DNA of 64,000 bases from assembly GCA_003864495.1 (NCBI GenBank), contig ML133387.1, forward strand, positions 834,600-898,599. The letters run 5' to 3'. The position numbers and the translations under genes are program-made. The stretch is from Nemopilema nomurai (Eukaryota > Cnidaria > Scyphozoa > Rhizostomeae > Rhizostomatidae). The notes below the pieces were generated by a model. It searched no databases, was not told the origin of the DNA, and was given only the letters and a program-made list of their open reading frames with translations. Each line of letters starts with the position of its first letter. The first letter of the stretch is position 1. This document shows positions 46,726-61,448 of the stretch, in pieces.

Positions 46726-46733
46726 ATTCTTAT

Positions 46734-49700
46734 ATTCATGTGCTTTCAGATGAAAAACACTGATGTGCTTTCAGATGCAAAACACTGATTTAGTTCTTCA
46801 CTGACAGTAGCACGCTTTGATTTGCATGGAGTAGATCTTGCTTGTCACTTGAGCTTTCCCCTTCTTTGGATTCATGTGCTTTCAGATGCAAAACACTGAT
46901 TTAGTTCTTCACTGACAGTAGCACGCTTTGATTTGCATGGAGTAGATCTTGCTTTTCTTTGAGCTTTCCCCTTCTTTGGATTCATGTGCTTTCAGATGCA
47001 AAACACAGATTTAGTGCTTCACTGACAGTAGCACGCTTTGATTTGCATTGAGTAGATCTTGTTTTTCTTTCAGCTTTCCCCTTCTTTGGATTCATGTGCT
47101 TTCAGATGCAAAACACTGGTTAACTTCTTCACTGACAGTAGCACGCTTTGATTTGCATGGAGTAGATCTTGCTTGTCACTTGAGCTTTCCCCTTCTTTGG
47201 ATTAATGTGCTCTCAGATGCAAAACACTGATTTAGTTCTTCACTGACAGTAGCACGCTTTGATTTGCATGGAGTAGATCTTGCTTGTCATTTGAGCTTTC
47301 CCCTTCTTTGGATTCATATGCTTTCAGATGCAAAACACAGATTTAGTTCTTCACTGACAGTAGCACGCTTTGATTTGCATGGAGTAAATCTTGCTTGTTA
47401 CTTGAGCTTTCCCCTTCTTTGAATTAATGAGCTTTCAGATGCAAAACACTGATTTAGTTCTTCACTGACAGTAGCACGCTTTGATTTGCATGGAGTAGAT
47501 CTTGCTTGTCACTTGAGCTTTCCCCTCTTTGGATTCATGTGCTTTCAGATGCAAAACACTGATTTAGTTCTTCACTGACAGTAGCACGCTTTGATTTGCA
47601 TGGAGTAGAACTTGCTTTTCTTTGAGCTTTTCCCTTCTTTGGATTAATGTGCTCTCAGATGCAAAACACTGATTTAGTTCTTCACTGACAGTAGCACGCT
47701 TTGAGTTGCATGGGGTCGATCTTGCTTGTCATTTGAGCTTTCCCCTTCTTTGGATTCATGTGCTTTCAGATGCAAAACACAGATTTAGTTCTTCACTGAC
47801 AGTAGCACGCTTTGATTTGCATGGAGTAGATCTTGCTTTTCTTTGACCTTTCCCCTTCTTTGGATTCATGTGCTTTCAGATGCAAAACACAGATTTAGTG
47901 CTTCACTGACAGTAGCACGCTTTGATTTGCATTGAGTAGATCTTGTTTTTCTTTCAGCTTTCCCTTTCTTTGGATTCATGTGCTTTCAGATGCAAAACAC
48001 TGGTTAACTTCTTCACTGACAGTAGCACGCTTTGATTTGCATGGAGTAGATCTTGCTTGTCACTTGAGCTTTCCCCTTCTTTGGATTAATGTGCTCTCAG
48101 ATTCAAAACACTGATTTAGTTCTTCACTGACAGTAGCACGCTTTGATTTGCATGGAGTAGATCTTGCTTGTCATTTGAGCTTTCCCCTTCTTTGGATTCA
48201 TGTGCTTTCAGATGCAAAACACAGATTTAGTTCTTCACTGACAGTAGCACGCTTTGACTTGCATGGAGTAAATCTTGCTTGTTACTTGAGCTTTCCCCTT
48301 CTTTGAATTAATGAGCTTTCAGATGCAAAACACTGATTTAGTTCTTCACTGACAGTAGCACGCTTTGATTTGCATGGAGTAGATCTTGCTTGTCACTTGA
48401 GCTTTCCCCTTCTTTGGATTCATGTGCTTTCAGATGCAAAACACTGATTTAGTTCTTCACTGACAGTAGCACGCTTTGATTTGCATGGAGTAGAACTTGC
48501 TTTTCTTTGAGCTTTTCCCTTCTTTTGATTCATGTGCATTTGGATGAAATACACTGATGTGCTTTCAGATGCAAAACACTGATTTAGTTCTCCACTGACA
48601 GTAGCACGCTTTGATTTGTATGGAGTAGATCTTGCTTGTCATTTGAGCTTTCCCCTTCTTTGGATTCATGTGCTTTCAGATGCAAAACACTGATTAACTT
48701 CTTCACTGACAGCAGCACGCTTTGATTTGCATGGAGTAGATCTTGCTTGTCACTTGAGCTTTCCCCTTCTTTGGATTATTGTGCTTTCAGATGCAAAACA
48801 CAGATTTAGTTCTTCACTGACAGTAGCACGCTTTGATTTGCATTGAGTAGATCTTGCTTTTCTTTGAGCTTTCCCCTTCTTTGGATACATCGGCTTTCAG
48901 ATGCAAAACACTGATTTACTTCTTCACTGACAGTAGCACGCTTTGGTTTGCATGGAGTAGATCTTGCTTGTCACTTGAGCTTTCCCCTTCTTTGGATTAT
49001 TGTGCTTTCAGATGCAAAACACTGATTAACTTCTTCACTGACAGGAGCACGCTTTGATTTGCATGGAGTAGATCTTGCTTGTCACTTGAGCTTTACCCTT
49101 CTTTGGATTATTGTGCTTTCAGATGCAAAACACAGATTTAGTTCTTCACTGACAGTAGCACGCTTTGATTTGCATGGAGTAGATCTTGCTTTTCTTTGAG
49201 CTTTCCCCTTCTTTGGATACATCGGCTTTCAGATGCAAAACACTGATTTACTTCTTCACTGACAGTAGCACGCTTTGATTTGCATTGAGTAGATCTTGCT
49301 TTTCTTTGAGCTTTCCCCTTCTTTGGATTAATGTGCTTTCAGATGCAAAACACTGATTTACTTCTTCACTGACAGTAGCACGCTTTGGTTTGCATGGAGT
49401 AGATCTTGCTTGTCATTTGACCTTTCCACTTCTTTGGATTCATGTGCATTTAGATGAAATACACTGATGTGCTTTCAGATGCAAAACACTGATTTAGTTC
49501 TTCACTGACAGTAGCACGCTTTGATTTGCATGGAGTAGATCTTGCTTGTCATTTGAGCTTTCCCCTTCTTTGAATTCATGTGCTTTCAGATGCAAAACAC
49601 TGATTAACTTCTTCACTGACAGTAGCACGCTTTGACTTGCATGAAGTAGATCTTGCTTGTCACTTGAGCTTTCCCCTTCTTTGGATTAATGTGCTCTCAG

Positions 49701-52700
49701 ATGCAAAACACTGATTTAGTTCTTCATTGACAGTAGCACGCTTTGATTTGCATGGAGTAAATCTTGCTTGTCACTTGAGCTTTCCCATTCTTTGGATTAA
49801 TGTGCTTTCAGATGCAAAACACAGATTTAGTTCTTCACTGACAGTAGCACGCTTTGATTTGCATTGAGTAGATCTTGCTTTTCTTTGAGCTTTCCCCTTC
49901 TTTGGATTCATGTGCTTTCAGATGCAAAACACTGATTTACTTCTTCACTGACAGTAGCACGCTTTGCTTTGTATGGAGTAGATCTTGCTTTCTTTGAGCT
50001 TTCCCCTTCTTTGCATTCATGTCCATTTGGATCAAATACACTGATGTGCTTTCAGATGCAAAACACTGATTTTTCTTCATTGACAGTAACACGCTTTGAT
50101 TTGCATGGAGTAGATTTTGCTTCTAACTTGAGCTTTCCCCTTCTTTGTGTTTGATTACACTGATGTGCTTTCAGATGCAAAACACTGATTTAGTTCTTCA
50201 CTGACAGTAGCACGCTTTGATTTGCATGGAGTAGATCTTGCTTGTCTTGAGCTTTCCCTTCTTTGATTCATGTGCTTTGGATTCACTGATGTGCTTTCAG
50301 ATGCAAAACACTGATTTAGTTCTTCACTGACAGTAGCACGCTTTGATTTGCATGGAGTAGATCTTGCTTGTCATTTGAGCTTTCCCCTTCTTTGGATTCA
50401 TGTGCTTTCAGATGCAAAACACTGATTTAGTTCTTCACTGACAGTAGCACGCTTTGATTTGCATGGAGTAGATCTTGCTTGTCTTGAGCTTTCCCCTTCT
50501 TTGGATTCATGTGCTTTCAGATGCAAAACACTGATTTAGTTCTTCACTGACAGTAGCACGCTTTGATTTGCATGGAGTAGATCTTGCTTGTCATTTGAGC
50601 TTTCCCCTTTGGTTCTTCTTTGGATTCTGATGTGCTTTCAGATGCAAAACACTGATTTAGTTCTTCACTGACAGTAGCACGCTTTGATTTGCATGGAGTA
50701 GATCTTGCTTGTCTTGAGCTTTCCCCTTCTTTGGATTCATGTGCTTTCAGATGCAAAACACTGATTTAGTTCTTCACTGACAGTAGCACGCTTTGATTTG
50801 CATGGAGTAGATCTTGCTTGTCATTTGAGCTTTCCCCTTCTTTGGATGTGCATTTGGATTACTGATGTGCTTTCAGATGCAAAACACTGATTTAGTTCTT
50901 CACTGACAGTAGCACGCTTTGATTTGCATGGAGTAGATCTTGCTTGTCATTTGAGCTTTCCCCTTCTTTGGATTCATGTGCTTTCAGATGCAAAACACTG
51001 ATTTAGTTCTTCACTGACAGTAGCACGCTTTGATTTGCATGGAGTAGATCTTGCTTGTCACTTGAGCTTTCCCCTTCTTTGGATTCATGTGCTTTCAGAT
51101 GCAAAACACTGATTTAGTTCTTCACTGACAGTAGCACGCTTTGATTTGCATGGAGTAGATCTTGCTTGTCATTTGAGCTTTCCCCTTCTTTGGATTCATG
51201 TGCTTTCAGATGCAAAACACTGATTTAGTTCTTCACTGACAGTAGCACGCTTTGATTTGCATGGAGTAGATCTTGCTTGTCTTTGAGCTTTCCCCTTCTT
51301 TGGATTCATGTGCTTTCAGATGCAAAACACTGATTTAGTTCTTCACTGACAGTAGCACGCTTTGATTTGCATGGAGTAGATCTTGCTTGTCACTTTGAGC
51401 TTTCCCCTTCTTTGGATTCATGTGCTTTCAGATGCAAAACACTGATTTAGTTCTTCACTGACAGTAGCACGCTTTGATTTGCATGGAGTAGATCTTGCTT
51501 GTCACTTGAGCTTTCCCCTTCTTTGGATTCATGTGCTTTCAGATGCAAAACACTGATTTAGTTCTTCACTGACAGTAGCACGCTTTGATTTGCATGGAGT
51601 AGATCTTGCTTGTCTTTGAGCTTTCCCCTTCTTTGGATTCATGTGCTTTCAGATGCAAAACACTGATTTAGTTCTTCACTGACAGTAGCACGCTTTGATT
51701 TGCATGGAGTAGATCTTGCTTGTCATTTGAGCTTTCCCCTTCTTTGGATTCATGTGCTTTCAGATGTCATGCAAACACTGATTTAGTTCTTCACTGACAG
51801 TAGCACGCTTTGATTTGCATGGAGTAGATCTTGCTTGTCACTTGAGCTTTCCCCTTCTTTGGATTCATGTGCTTTCAGATGCAAAACACTGATTTAGTTC
51901 TTCACTGACAGTAGCACGCTTTGATTTGCATGGAGTAGATCTTGCTTGTCTTTGAGCTTTCCCCTTCTTTGGATTCATGTGCTTTCAGATGCAAAACACT
52001 GATTTAGTTCTTCACTGACAGTAGCACGCTTTGATTTGCATGGAGTAGATCTTGCTTGTCATTTGAGCTTTCCCTTCTTTGGATTCATTGCTTTGATTCA
52101 TGTGCTTTCAGATGCAAAACACTGATTTAGTTCTTCACTGACAGTAGCACGCTTTGATTTGCATGGAGTAGATCTTGCTTGTCATTTGAGCTTTCCCCTT
52201 CTTTGGATTCATGTGCTTTCAGATGCAAAACACTGATTTAGTTCTTCACTGACAGTAGCACGCTTTGATTTGCATGGAGTAGATCTTGCTTGTCACTTGA
52301 GCTTTCCCCTTCTTTGGATTCATGTGCTTTCAGATGCAAAACACTGATTTAGTTCTTCACTGACAGTAGCACGCTTTGATTTGCATGGAGTAGATCTTGC
52401 TTGTCACTTGAGCTTTCCCCTTCTTTGGATTCATGTGCTTTCAGATGCAAAACACTGATTTAGTTCTTCACTGACAGTAGCACGCTTTGATTTGCATGGA
52501 GTAGATCTTGCTTTTCTTTGAGCTTTCCCCTTCTTTGGATTCATGTGCTTTCAGATGCAAAACACTGATTTAGTTCTTCACTGACAGTAGCACGCTTTGA
52601 TTTGCATGGAGTAGATCTTGCTTTCTTTGAGCTTTCCCTTCTTTGATTCATGTTTGGATTACACTGATGTGCTTTCAGATGCAAAACACTGATTTAGTTC

Positions 52701-55700
52701 TTCACTGACAGTAGCACGCTTTGATTTGCATGGAGTAGATCTTGCTTGTCTTGAGCTTTCCCCTTCTTTGGATTCATGTGCATTTTTACTGATGTGCTTT
52801 CAGATGCAAAACACTGATTTAGTTCTTCACTGACAGTAGCACGCTTTGATTTGCATGGAGTAGATCTTGCTTGTCTTTGAGCTTTCCCCCTTCTGTCTTT
52901 GGATTCATGTGCTTTCAGATGCAAAACACTGATTTAGTTCTTCACTGACAGTAGCACGCTTTGATTTGCATGGAGTAGATCTTGCTTGTCACTTGAGCTT
53001 TCCCCTTCTTTGGATTCATGTGCTTTCAGATGCAAAACACTGATTTAGTTCTTCACTGACAGTAGCACGCTTTGATTTGCATGGAGTAGATCTTGCTTGT
53101 CACTTGAGCTTTCCCCTTCTTTGGATTCATGTGCATTTGGATTCACTGATGTGCTTTCAGATGCAAAACACTGATTTAGTTCTTCACTGACAGTAGCACG
53201 CTTTGATTTGCATGGAGTAGATCTTGCTTGTCACTTGAGCTTTCCCCTTCTTTGGATTCATGTGCTTTGATTACAATGTGCTTTCAGATGCAAAACACTG
53301 ATTTAGTTCTTCACTGACAGTAGCACGCTTTGATTTGCATGGAGTAGATCTTGCTTGTCATTTGAGCTTTCCCCTTCTTTGGATTCATGTGCTTTCAGAT
53401 GCAAAACACTGATTTAGTTCTTCACTGACAGTAGCACGCTTTGATTTGCATGGAGTAGATCTTGCTTGTCACTTGAGCTTTCCCCTTCTTTGGATTCATG
53501 TGCTTTCAGATGCAAAACACTGATTTAGTTCTTCACTGACAGTAGCACGCTTTGATTTGCATGGAGTAGATCTTGCTTGTCATTTGAGCTTTCCCCTTCT
53601 TTGGATTCATGTGCTTTCAGATGCAAAACACTGATTTAGTTCTTCACTGACAGTAGCACGCTTTGATTTGCATGGAGTAGATCTTGCTTGTCTTTGAGCT
53701 TTCCCCTTCTTTGGATTCATGTGCTTTCAGATGCAAAACACTGATTTAGTTCTTCACTGACAGTAGCACGCTTTGATTTGCATGGAGTAGATCTTGCTTG
53801 TCATTTGAGCTTTCCCTTCTTTGATTCATGTGCATGATTGCTTTCAGATGCAAAACACTGATTTAGTTCTTCACTGACAGTAGCACGCTTTGATTTGCAT
53901 GGAGTAGATCTTGCTTGTCATTTGAGCTTTCCCCTTTTTGGATTCATGTGCTTTCAGATGCAAAACACTGATTTTCTTCACTGACAGTAGCACGCTTTGA
54001 TTTGCATGGAGTAGATCTTGCTTGTCACTTGAGCTTTCCCCTTCTTTGGATTCATGTGCTTTCAGATGCAAAACACTGATTTAGTTCTTCACTGACAGTA
54101 GCACGCTTTGATTTGCATGGAGTAGATCTTGCTTGTCATTTGAGCTTTCCCCTTCTTTGGATTCATGTGCTTTCAGATGCAAAACACTGATTTAGTTCTT
54201 CACTGACAGTAGCACGCTTTGATTTGCATGGAGTAGATCTTGCTTTCTTGAGCTTTCCCCTTCTTTGGATTCATGTGCTTTCAGATGCAAAACACTGATT
54301 TAGTTCTTCACTGACAGTAGCACGCTTTGATTTGCATGAGTAGATCTTGCTTGTCATTTGAGCTTTCCCCTTCTTTGGATTCATGTGCTTTCAGATGCAA
54401 AACACTGATTTAGTTCTTCACTGACAGTAGCACGCTTTGATTTGCATGGAGTAGATCTTGCTTGTCATTGAGCTTTCCCCTTCTTTGGATTCATGTGCAT
54501 TTGATTACACTGATGTGCTTTCAGATGCAAAACACTGATTTAGTTTTCACTGACAGTAGCACGCTTTGATTTGCATGGAGTAGATCTTGCTTTTTGAGCT
54601 TTCCCCTTCTTTGGATTCATGTGCTTTCAGATCAAAACACTGATTTAGTTCTTCACTGACAGTAGCACGCTTTGATTTGCATGGAGTAGATCTTGCTTGT
54701 CATTTGAGCTTTCCCCTTCTTTGGATTCATGTGCTTTCAGATGCAAAACACTGATTTACTTCTTCACTGACAGTAGCACGCTTTGATTTGCATGGAGTAG
54801 ATCATGCTTGCATTTGAGCTTCCCCTTTTTGGATTCATGTGCTTTCAGATGCAAAACACTGATTTAGTTCTTCACTGACAGTAGCACGCTTTGATTTGTA
54901 TGGAGTAGATCTTGCTTTTCTTTGAGCTTTCCCCTTCTTTGGATTCATGTGCTTCAGATGAAAACAATGATTTACTTCTTCACTGACAGTAGCACGCTTT
55001 GATTTGCATGGAGTAGATGTTGCTTGTCATTTGAGCTTTCCCCTTCTTTGGATTCATGTGCTTTCAGATGCAAAACACTATTTACTTCTTCACTGACAGT
55101 AGCACGCTTTGATTTGCATGGAGTAGATGCTTGTCATTTGAGCTTTCCCCTTCTTTGGATTCATGTGCTTTCAGATGCAAAACACTGATTTAGTTCTTCA
55201 CTGACAGTAGCACGCTTTGATTTGCATGGAGTAGATCTTGCTTGTCACTTGAGCTTTCCCCTTCTTTGGATTCATGTGCTTTCAGATGCAAAACACTGAT
55301 TTAGTTCTTCACTGACAGTAGCACGCTTTGATTTGCATGGAGTAGATCTTGCTTGTCTTTGAGCTTTCCCCTTCTTTGGATTCATGTGCTTTCAGATGCA
55401 AAACACTGATTTAGTTCTTCACTGACAGTAGCACGCTTTGATTTGCATGGAGTAGATTGCTTGTCATTTGAGCTTTCCCCTTCTTTGGATTCATGTGCTT
55501 TCAGATGCAAAACACTGATTTAGTTCTTCACTGACAGTAGCACGCTTTGATTTGCATGGAGTAGATCTTGCTTGTCATTTGAGCTTTCCCCTTCTTTGGA
55601 TTCATGTGCTTTGGATTCATGATGTGCTTTCAGATGCAAAACACTGATTTAGTTCTTCACTGACAGTAGCACGCTTTGATTTGCATGGAGTAGATCTTGC

Positions 55701-58700
55701 TTGTCATTTGAGCTTTCCCCTTCTTTGGATTCATGTGCTTTCAGATGCAAAACACTGATTTAGTTCTTCACTGACAGTAGCACGCTTTGATTTGCATGGA
55801 GTAGATCTTGCTTGTCATTTGAGCTTTCCCCTTCTTGATAATTGTGCTTTCAGATGCAAAACACTGATTTAGTTCTTCACTGACAGTAGCACGCTTTGAT
55901 TTGCATGGAGTAGATCTTGCTTGTCACTTGAGCTTTCCCCTTCTTTGGAATGTGCTTTCAGATGCAAAACACTGATTTAGTTCTTCACTGACAGTAGCAC
56001 GCTTTGATTTGCATGGAGTAGATCTTGCTTGTCTTTGAGCTTTCCCCTTCTTTGGATTCATGTGCTTTCAGATGCAAAACACTGATTTAGTTCTTCACTG
56101 ACAGTAGCACGCTTTGATTTGCATGGAGTAGATCTTGCTTGTCATTTGAGCTTTCCCCTTCTTTGGATTCATGTGCTTTCAGATGCAAAACACTGATTTA
56201 GTTCTTCACTGACAGTAGCACGCTTTGATTTGCATGGAGTAGATCTTGCTTGTCATTTGAGCTTTCCCCTTCTTTGGATTCATGTGCTTTGATTACATGT
56301 GCTTTCAGATGCAAAACACTGATTTAGTTCTTCACTGACAGTAGCACGCTTTGATTTGCATGGAGTAGATCTTGCTTGTCATTTGAGCTTTCCCCTTCTT
56401 TGGATTCATGTGCTTTCAGATGCAAAACACTGATTTAGTTCTTCACTGACAGTAGCACGCTTTGATTTGCATGGAGTAGATCTTGCTTGTCATTTGAGCT
56501 TTCCCCTTCTTTGGATTCATGTGCTTTCAGATGCAAAACACTGATTTAGTTCTTCACTGACAGTAGCACGCTTTGATTTGCATGGAGTAGATCTTGCTTG
56601 TCATTTGAGCTTTCCCCTTCTTTGGATTAATGTGCTTTCAGATGCAAAACACTGATTTAGTTCTTCACTGACAGTAGCACGCTTTGATTTGCATGGAGTA
56701 GATCTTGCTTGTCACTTGAGCTTTCCCCTTCTTTGGATTCATGTGCTTTCAGATGCAAAACACTGATTTAGTTCTTCACTGACAGTAGCACGCTTTGATT
56801 TGCATGGAGTAGATCTTGCTTGTCTTGAGCTTTCCCCTTCTTTGGATTCATGTGCTTTCAGATGCAAAACACTGATTTAGTTCTTCACTGACAGTAGCAC
56901 GCTTTGATTTGCATGGAGTAGATCTTGCTTGTCATTTGAGCTTTCCCCTTCTTTGGATTCATGTGCTTTCAGATGCAAAACACTGATTTAGTTCTTCACT
57001 GACAGTAGCACGCTTTGATTTGCATGGAGTAGATCTTGCTTGTCATTTGAGCTTTCCCCTTCTTTGGATTCATGTGCTTTCAGATGCAAAACACTGATTT
57101 AGTTCTTCACTGACAGTAGCACGCTTTGATTTGCATGGAGTAGATCTTGCTTGTCACTTGAGCTTTCCCCTTCTTTGGATTCATGTGCTTTCAGATGCAA
57201 AACACTGATTTAGTTCTTCACTGACAGTAGCACGCTTTGATTTGCATGGAGTAGATCTTGCTTGTCTTGAGCTTTCCCCTTCTTTGGATTCATGTGCTTT
57301 CAGATGCAAAACACTGATTTAGTTCTTCACTGACAGTAGCACGCTTTGATTTGCATGGAGTAGATCTTGCTTGTCATTTGAGCTTTCCCCTTCTTTGGAT
57401 TCATGTGCTTTCAGATGCAAAACACTGATTTAGTTCTTCACTGACAGTAGCACGCTTTGATTTGCATGGAGTAGATCTTGCTTGTCATTTGAGCTTTCCC
57501 CCTTCTTTGATGATATCATGTGCTTTCAGATGCAAAACACTGATTTAGTTCTTCACTGACAGTAGCACGCTTTGATTTGCATGGAGTAGATCTTGCTTGT
57601 CATTTGAGCTTTCCCTTCTTTGGATTCATGTGCTTTGGATTCATGTGCTTTCAGATGCAAAACACTGATTTAGTTCTTCACTGACAGTAGCACGCTTTGA
57701 TTTGCATGGAGTAGATCTTGCTTGTCACTTGAGCTTTCCCCTTCTTTGGATTCATGTGCTTTCAGATGCAAAACACTGATTTAGTTCTTCACTGACAGTA
57801 GCACGCTTTGATTTGCATGGAGTAGATCTTGCTTGTCTTGAGCTTTCCCCTTCTTTGGATTCATGTGCTTTCAGATGCAAAACACTGATTTAGTTCTTCA
57901 CTGACAGTAGCACGCTTTGATTTGCATGGAGTAGATCTTGCTTGTCTTTGAGCTTTCCCCTTCTTTGGATTCATGTGCTTTCAGATGCAAAACACTGATT
58001 TAGTTCTTCACTGACAGTAGCACGCTTTGATTTGCATGGAGTAGATCTTGCTTGTCATTTGAGCTTTCCCCTTCTTTGGATTCATGTGCTTTCAGATGCA
58101 AAACACTGATTTAGTTCTTCACTGACAGTAGCACGCTTTGATTTGCATGGAGTAGATCTTGCTTGTCACTTGAGCTTTCCCCTTCTTTGGATTAATGTGC
58201 TTTCAGATGCAAAACACTGATTTAGTTCTTCACTGACAGTAGCACGCTTTGATTTGCATGGAGTAGATCTTGCTTGTCTTTGAGCTTTCCCCTTCTTTGG
58301 ATTCATGTGCTTTCAGATGCAAAACACTGATTTAGTTCTTCACTGACAGTAGCACGCTTTGATTTGCATGGAGTAGATCTTGCTTGTCATTTGAGCTTTC
58401 CCCTTCTTTGGATTCATGCATTTGATTCATGTGCTTTCAGATGCAAAACACTGATTTAGTTCTTCACTGACAGTAGCACGCTTTGATTTGCATGGAGTAG
58501 ATCTTGCTTGTCATTTGAGCTTTCCCCTTCTTTGGATTCATGTGCTTTCACTGATGCTTTCAGATGCAAAACACTGATTTAGTTCTTCACTGACAGTAGC
58601 ACGCTTTGATTTGCATGGAGTAGATCTTGCTTGTCACTTGAGCTTTCCCCTTCTTTGGATTCATGTGCTTTCAGATGCAAAACACTGATTTACTTCTTCA

Positions 58701-61448
58701 CTGACAGTAGCACGCTTTGATTTGCATGGAGTAGATCTTGCTTGTCATTGAGCTTTCCCCTTCTTTGGATTCATGTGCTTTCAGATGCAAAACACTGATT
58801 TAGTTCTTCACTGACAGTAGCACGCTTTGATTTGCATGGAGTAGATCTTGCTTGTCTTGAGCTTTCCCCTTCTTTGGATTCATGTGCTTTCAGATGCAAA
58901 ACACTGATTTAGTTCTTCACTGACAGTAGCACGCTTTGATTTGCATGGAGTAGATCTTGCTTGTCTTGAGCTTTCCCCTTCTTTGGATTCATTGCTTGAT
59001 TCATGTGCTTTCAGATGCAAAACACTGATTTAGTTCTTCACTGACAGTAGCACGCTTTGATTTGCATGGAGTAGATCTTGCTTGTCATTTGAGCTTTCCC
59101 CTTCTTTGGATTCATGTGCTTTCAGATGCAAAACACTGATTTAGTTCTTCACTGACAGTAGCACGCTTTGATTTGCATGGAGTAGATCTTGCTTGTCATT
59201 TGAGCTTTCCCCTTCTCTTCTTTGGATTCACATGTGCTTTCAGATGCAAAACACTGATTTAGTTCTTCACTGACAGTAGCACGCTTTGATTTGCATGGAG
59301 TAGATCTTGCTTGTCATTTGAGCTTTCCCCTTCTTTGGATTCATGTGCTTTCAGATGCAAAACACTGATTTAGTTCTTCACTGACAGTAGCACGCTTTGA
59401 TTTGCATGGAGTAGATCTTGCTTGTCATTTGAGCTTTCCCCTTCTTTGGATTCATGTGCTTTCAGATGCAAAACACTGATTTAGTTCTTCACTGACAGTA
59501 GCACGCTTTGATTTGCATGGAGTAGATCTTGCTTGTCATTTGAGCTTTCCCCTTCTTTGGATTCATGTGCATTTGGATTCATGATGCTTTCAGATGCAAA
59601 ACACTGATTTAGTTCTTCACTGACAGTAGCACGCTTTGATTTGCATGGAGTAGATCTTGCTTGTCTTTGAGCTTTCCCCTTCTTTGGATTCATGTGCTTT
59701 CAGATGCAAAACACTGATTTAGTTCTTCACTGACAGTAGCACGCTTTGATTTGCATGGAGTAGATCTTGCTTGTCATTTGAGCTTTCCCCTTCTTTGGAT
59801 TCATGTGCTTTCAGATGCAAAACACTGATTTAGTTCTTCACTGACAGTAGCACGCTTTGATTTGCATGGAGTAGATCTTGCTTGTCACTTTGAGCTTTCC
59901 CCTTCTTTGGATTCATGTGCTTTCAGATGCAAAACACTGATTTAGTTCTTCACTGACAGTAGCACGCTTTGATTTGCATGGAGTAGATCTTGCTTGTCTT
60001 GAGCTTTCCCCTTCTTTGGATTCATGTGCTTTCAGATGCAAAACACTGATTTAGTTCTTCACTGACAGTAGCACGCTTTGATTTGCATGGAGTAGATCTT
60101 GCTTGTCATTTGAGCTTTCCCCTTCTTTGGATTCATGTGCTTTCAGATGCAAAACACTGATTTAGTTCTTCACTGACAGTAGCACGCTTTGATTTGCATG
60201 GAGTAGATCTTGCTTGTCATTTGAGCTTTCCCCTTCTTTGGATTCATGTGCTTTCAGATGCAAAACACTGATTTAGTTCTTCACTGACAGTAGCACGCTT
60301 TGATTTGCATGGAGTAGATCTTGCTTGTCATTTGAGCTTTCCCCTTCTTCTTTGGATTCAATGTGCTTTCAGATGCAAAACACTGATTTAGTTCTTCACT
60401 GACAGTAGCACGCTTTGATTTGCATGGAGTAGATCTTGCTTGTCTTTGAGCTTTCCCCTTCTTTGGATTCATGTGCTTTCAGATGCAAAACACTGATTTA
60501 GTTCTTCACTGACAGTAGCACGCTTTGATTTGCATGGAGTAGATCTTGCTTGTCATTTGAGCTTTCCCCTTCTTTGGATTCATGTGCTTTCAGATGCAAA
60601 ACACTGATTTAGTTCTTCACTGACAGTAGCACGCTTTGATTTGCATGGAGTAGATCTTGCTTGTCATTTGAGCTTTCCCCTTCTTTGGATTAATGTGCTT
60701 TCAGATGCAAAACACTGATTTAGTTCTTCACTGACAGTAGCACGCTTTGATTTGCATGGAGTAGATCTTGCTTGTCTTTGAGCTTTCCCCTTCTTTGGAT
60801 TCATGTGCTTTCAGATGCAAAACACTGATTTACTTCTTCACTGACAGTAGCACGCTTTGATTTGCATGGAGTAGATCTTGCTTGTCATTTGAGCTTTCCC
60901 CTTCTTTGGATTCATGTGCTTTCAGATGCAAAACACTGATTTAGTTCTTCACTGACAGTAGCACGCTTTGATTTGCATGGAGTAGATCTTGCTTGTCATT
61001 TGAGCTTTCCCCTTCTTTGGATTCATGTGCTTTCAGATGCAAAACACTGATTTACTTCTTCACTGACAGTAGCACGCTTTGATTTGCATGGAGTAGATCT
61101 TGCTTGTCACTTGAGCTTTCCCCTTCTTTGGATTCATGTGCTTTCAGATGCAAAACACTGATTTAGTTCTTCACTGACAGTAGCACGCTTTGATTTGCAT
61201 GGAGTAGATCTTGCTTGTCACTTGAGCTTTCCCCTTCTTTGGATTCATGTGCTTTCAGATGCAAAACACTGATTTAGTTCTTCACTGACAGTAGCACGCT
61301 TTGATTTGCATGAGTAGATCTTGCTTGTCACTTGAGCTTTCCCTTCTTTGGATTAATGTGCTTTCAGATGCAAAACACAGATTTAGTTCTTCACTGACAG
61401 TAGCACGCTTTGATTTGCATGGAGTAGATCTTGCTTTCTTTGAGCTTT
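46734..61448 (+). repeat. 111 bp satellite array 2, left part
   Basis: Same monomer and orientation as array 1. It starts with the same junction bases after unit copy 3 as array 1 does after unit copy 1, but the monomer order differs after the first two monomers. The first ~3.4 kb is diverged and has its own longer-range repetition: the monomer with gagtagatcttgtttttc recurs 884 bp apart, near 47048 and 47932. From ~50160 the monomers are nearly uniform. It ends in an assembly gap. Confidence 0.97.

Larger units (their letters stand above)
40682..46727 (+). repeat. ~6.1 kb composite repeat unit, copy 3
   Basis: Third copy of the unit, joined on its left to the last 1.9 kb repeat without a gap. 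This shows what natural sequence precedes the unit. It shares the poly-C-region structure with copy 2, but its last ~350 bp and the junction into the 111 bp satellite match copy 1, so it reads as a mosaic. Private changes include one fewer 16 bp minisatellite unit (41797-41837) and catcgaaacc in place of catcggaaacc. Confidence 0.95.
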
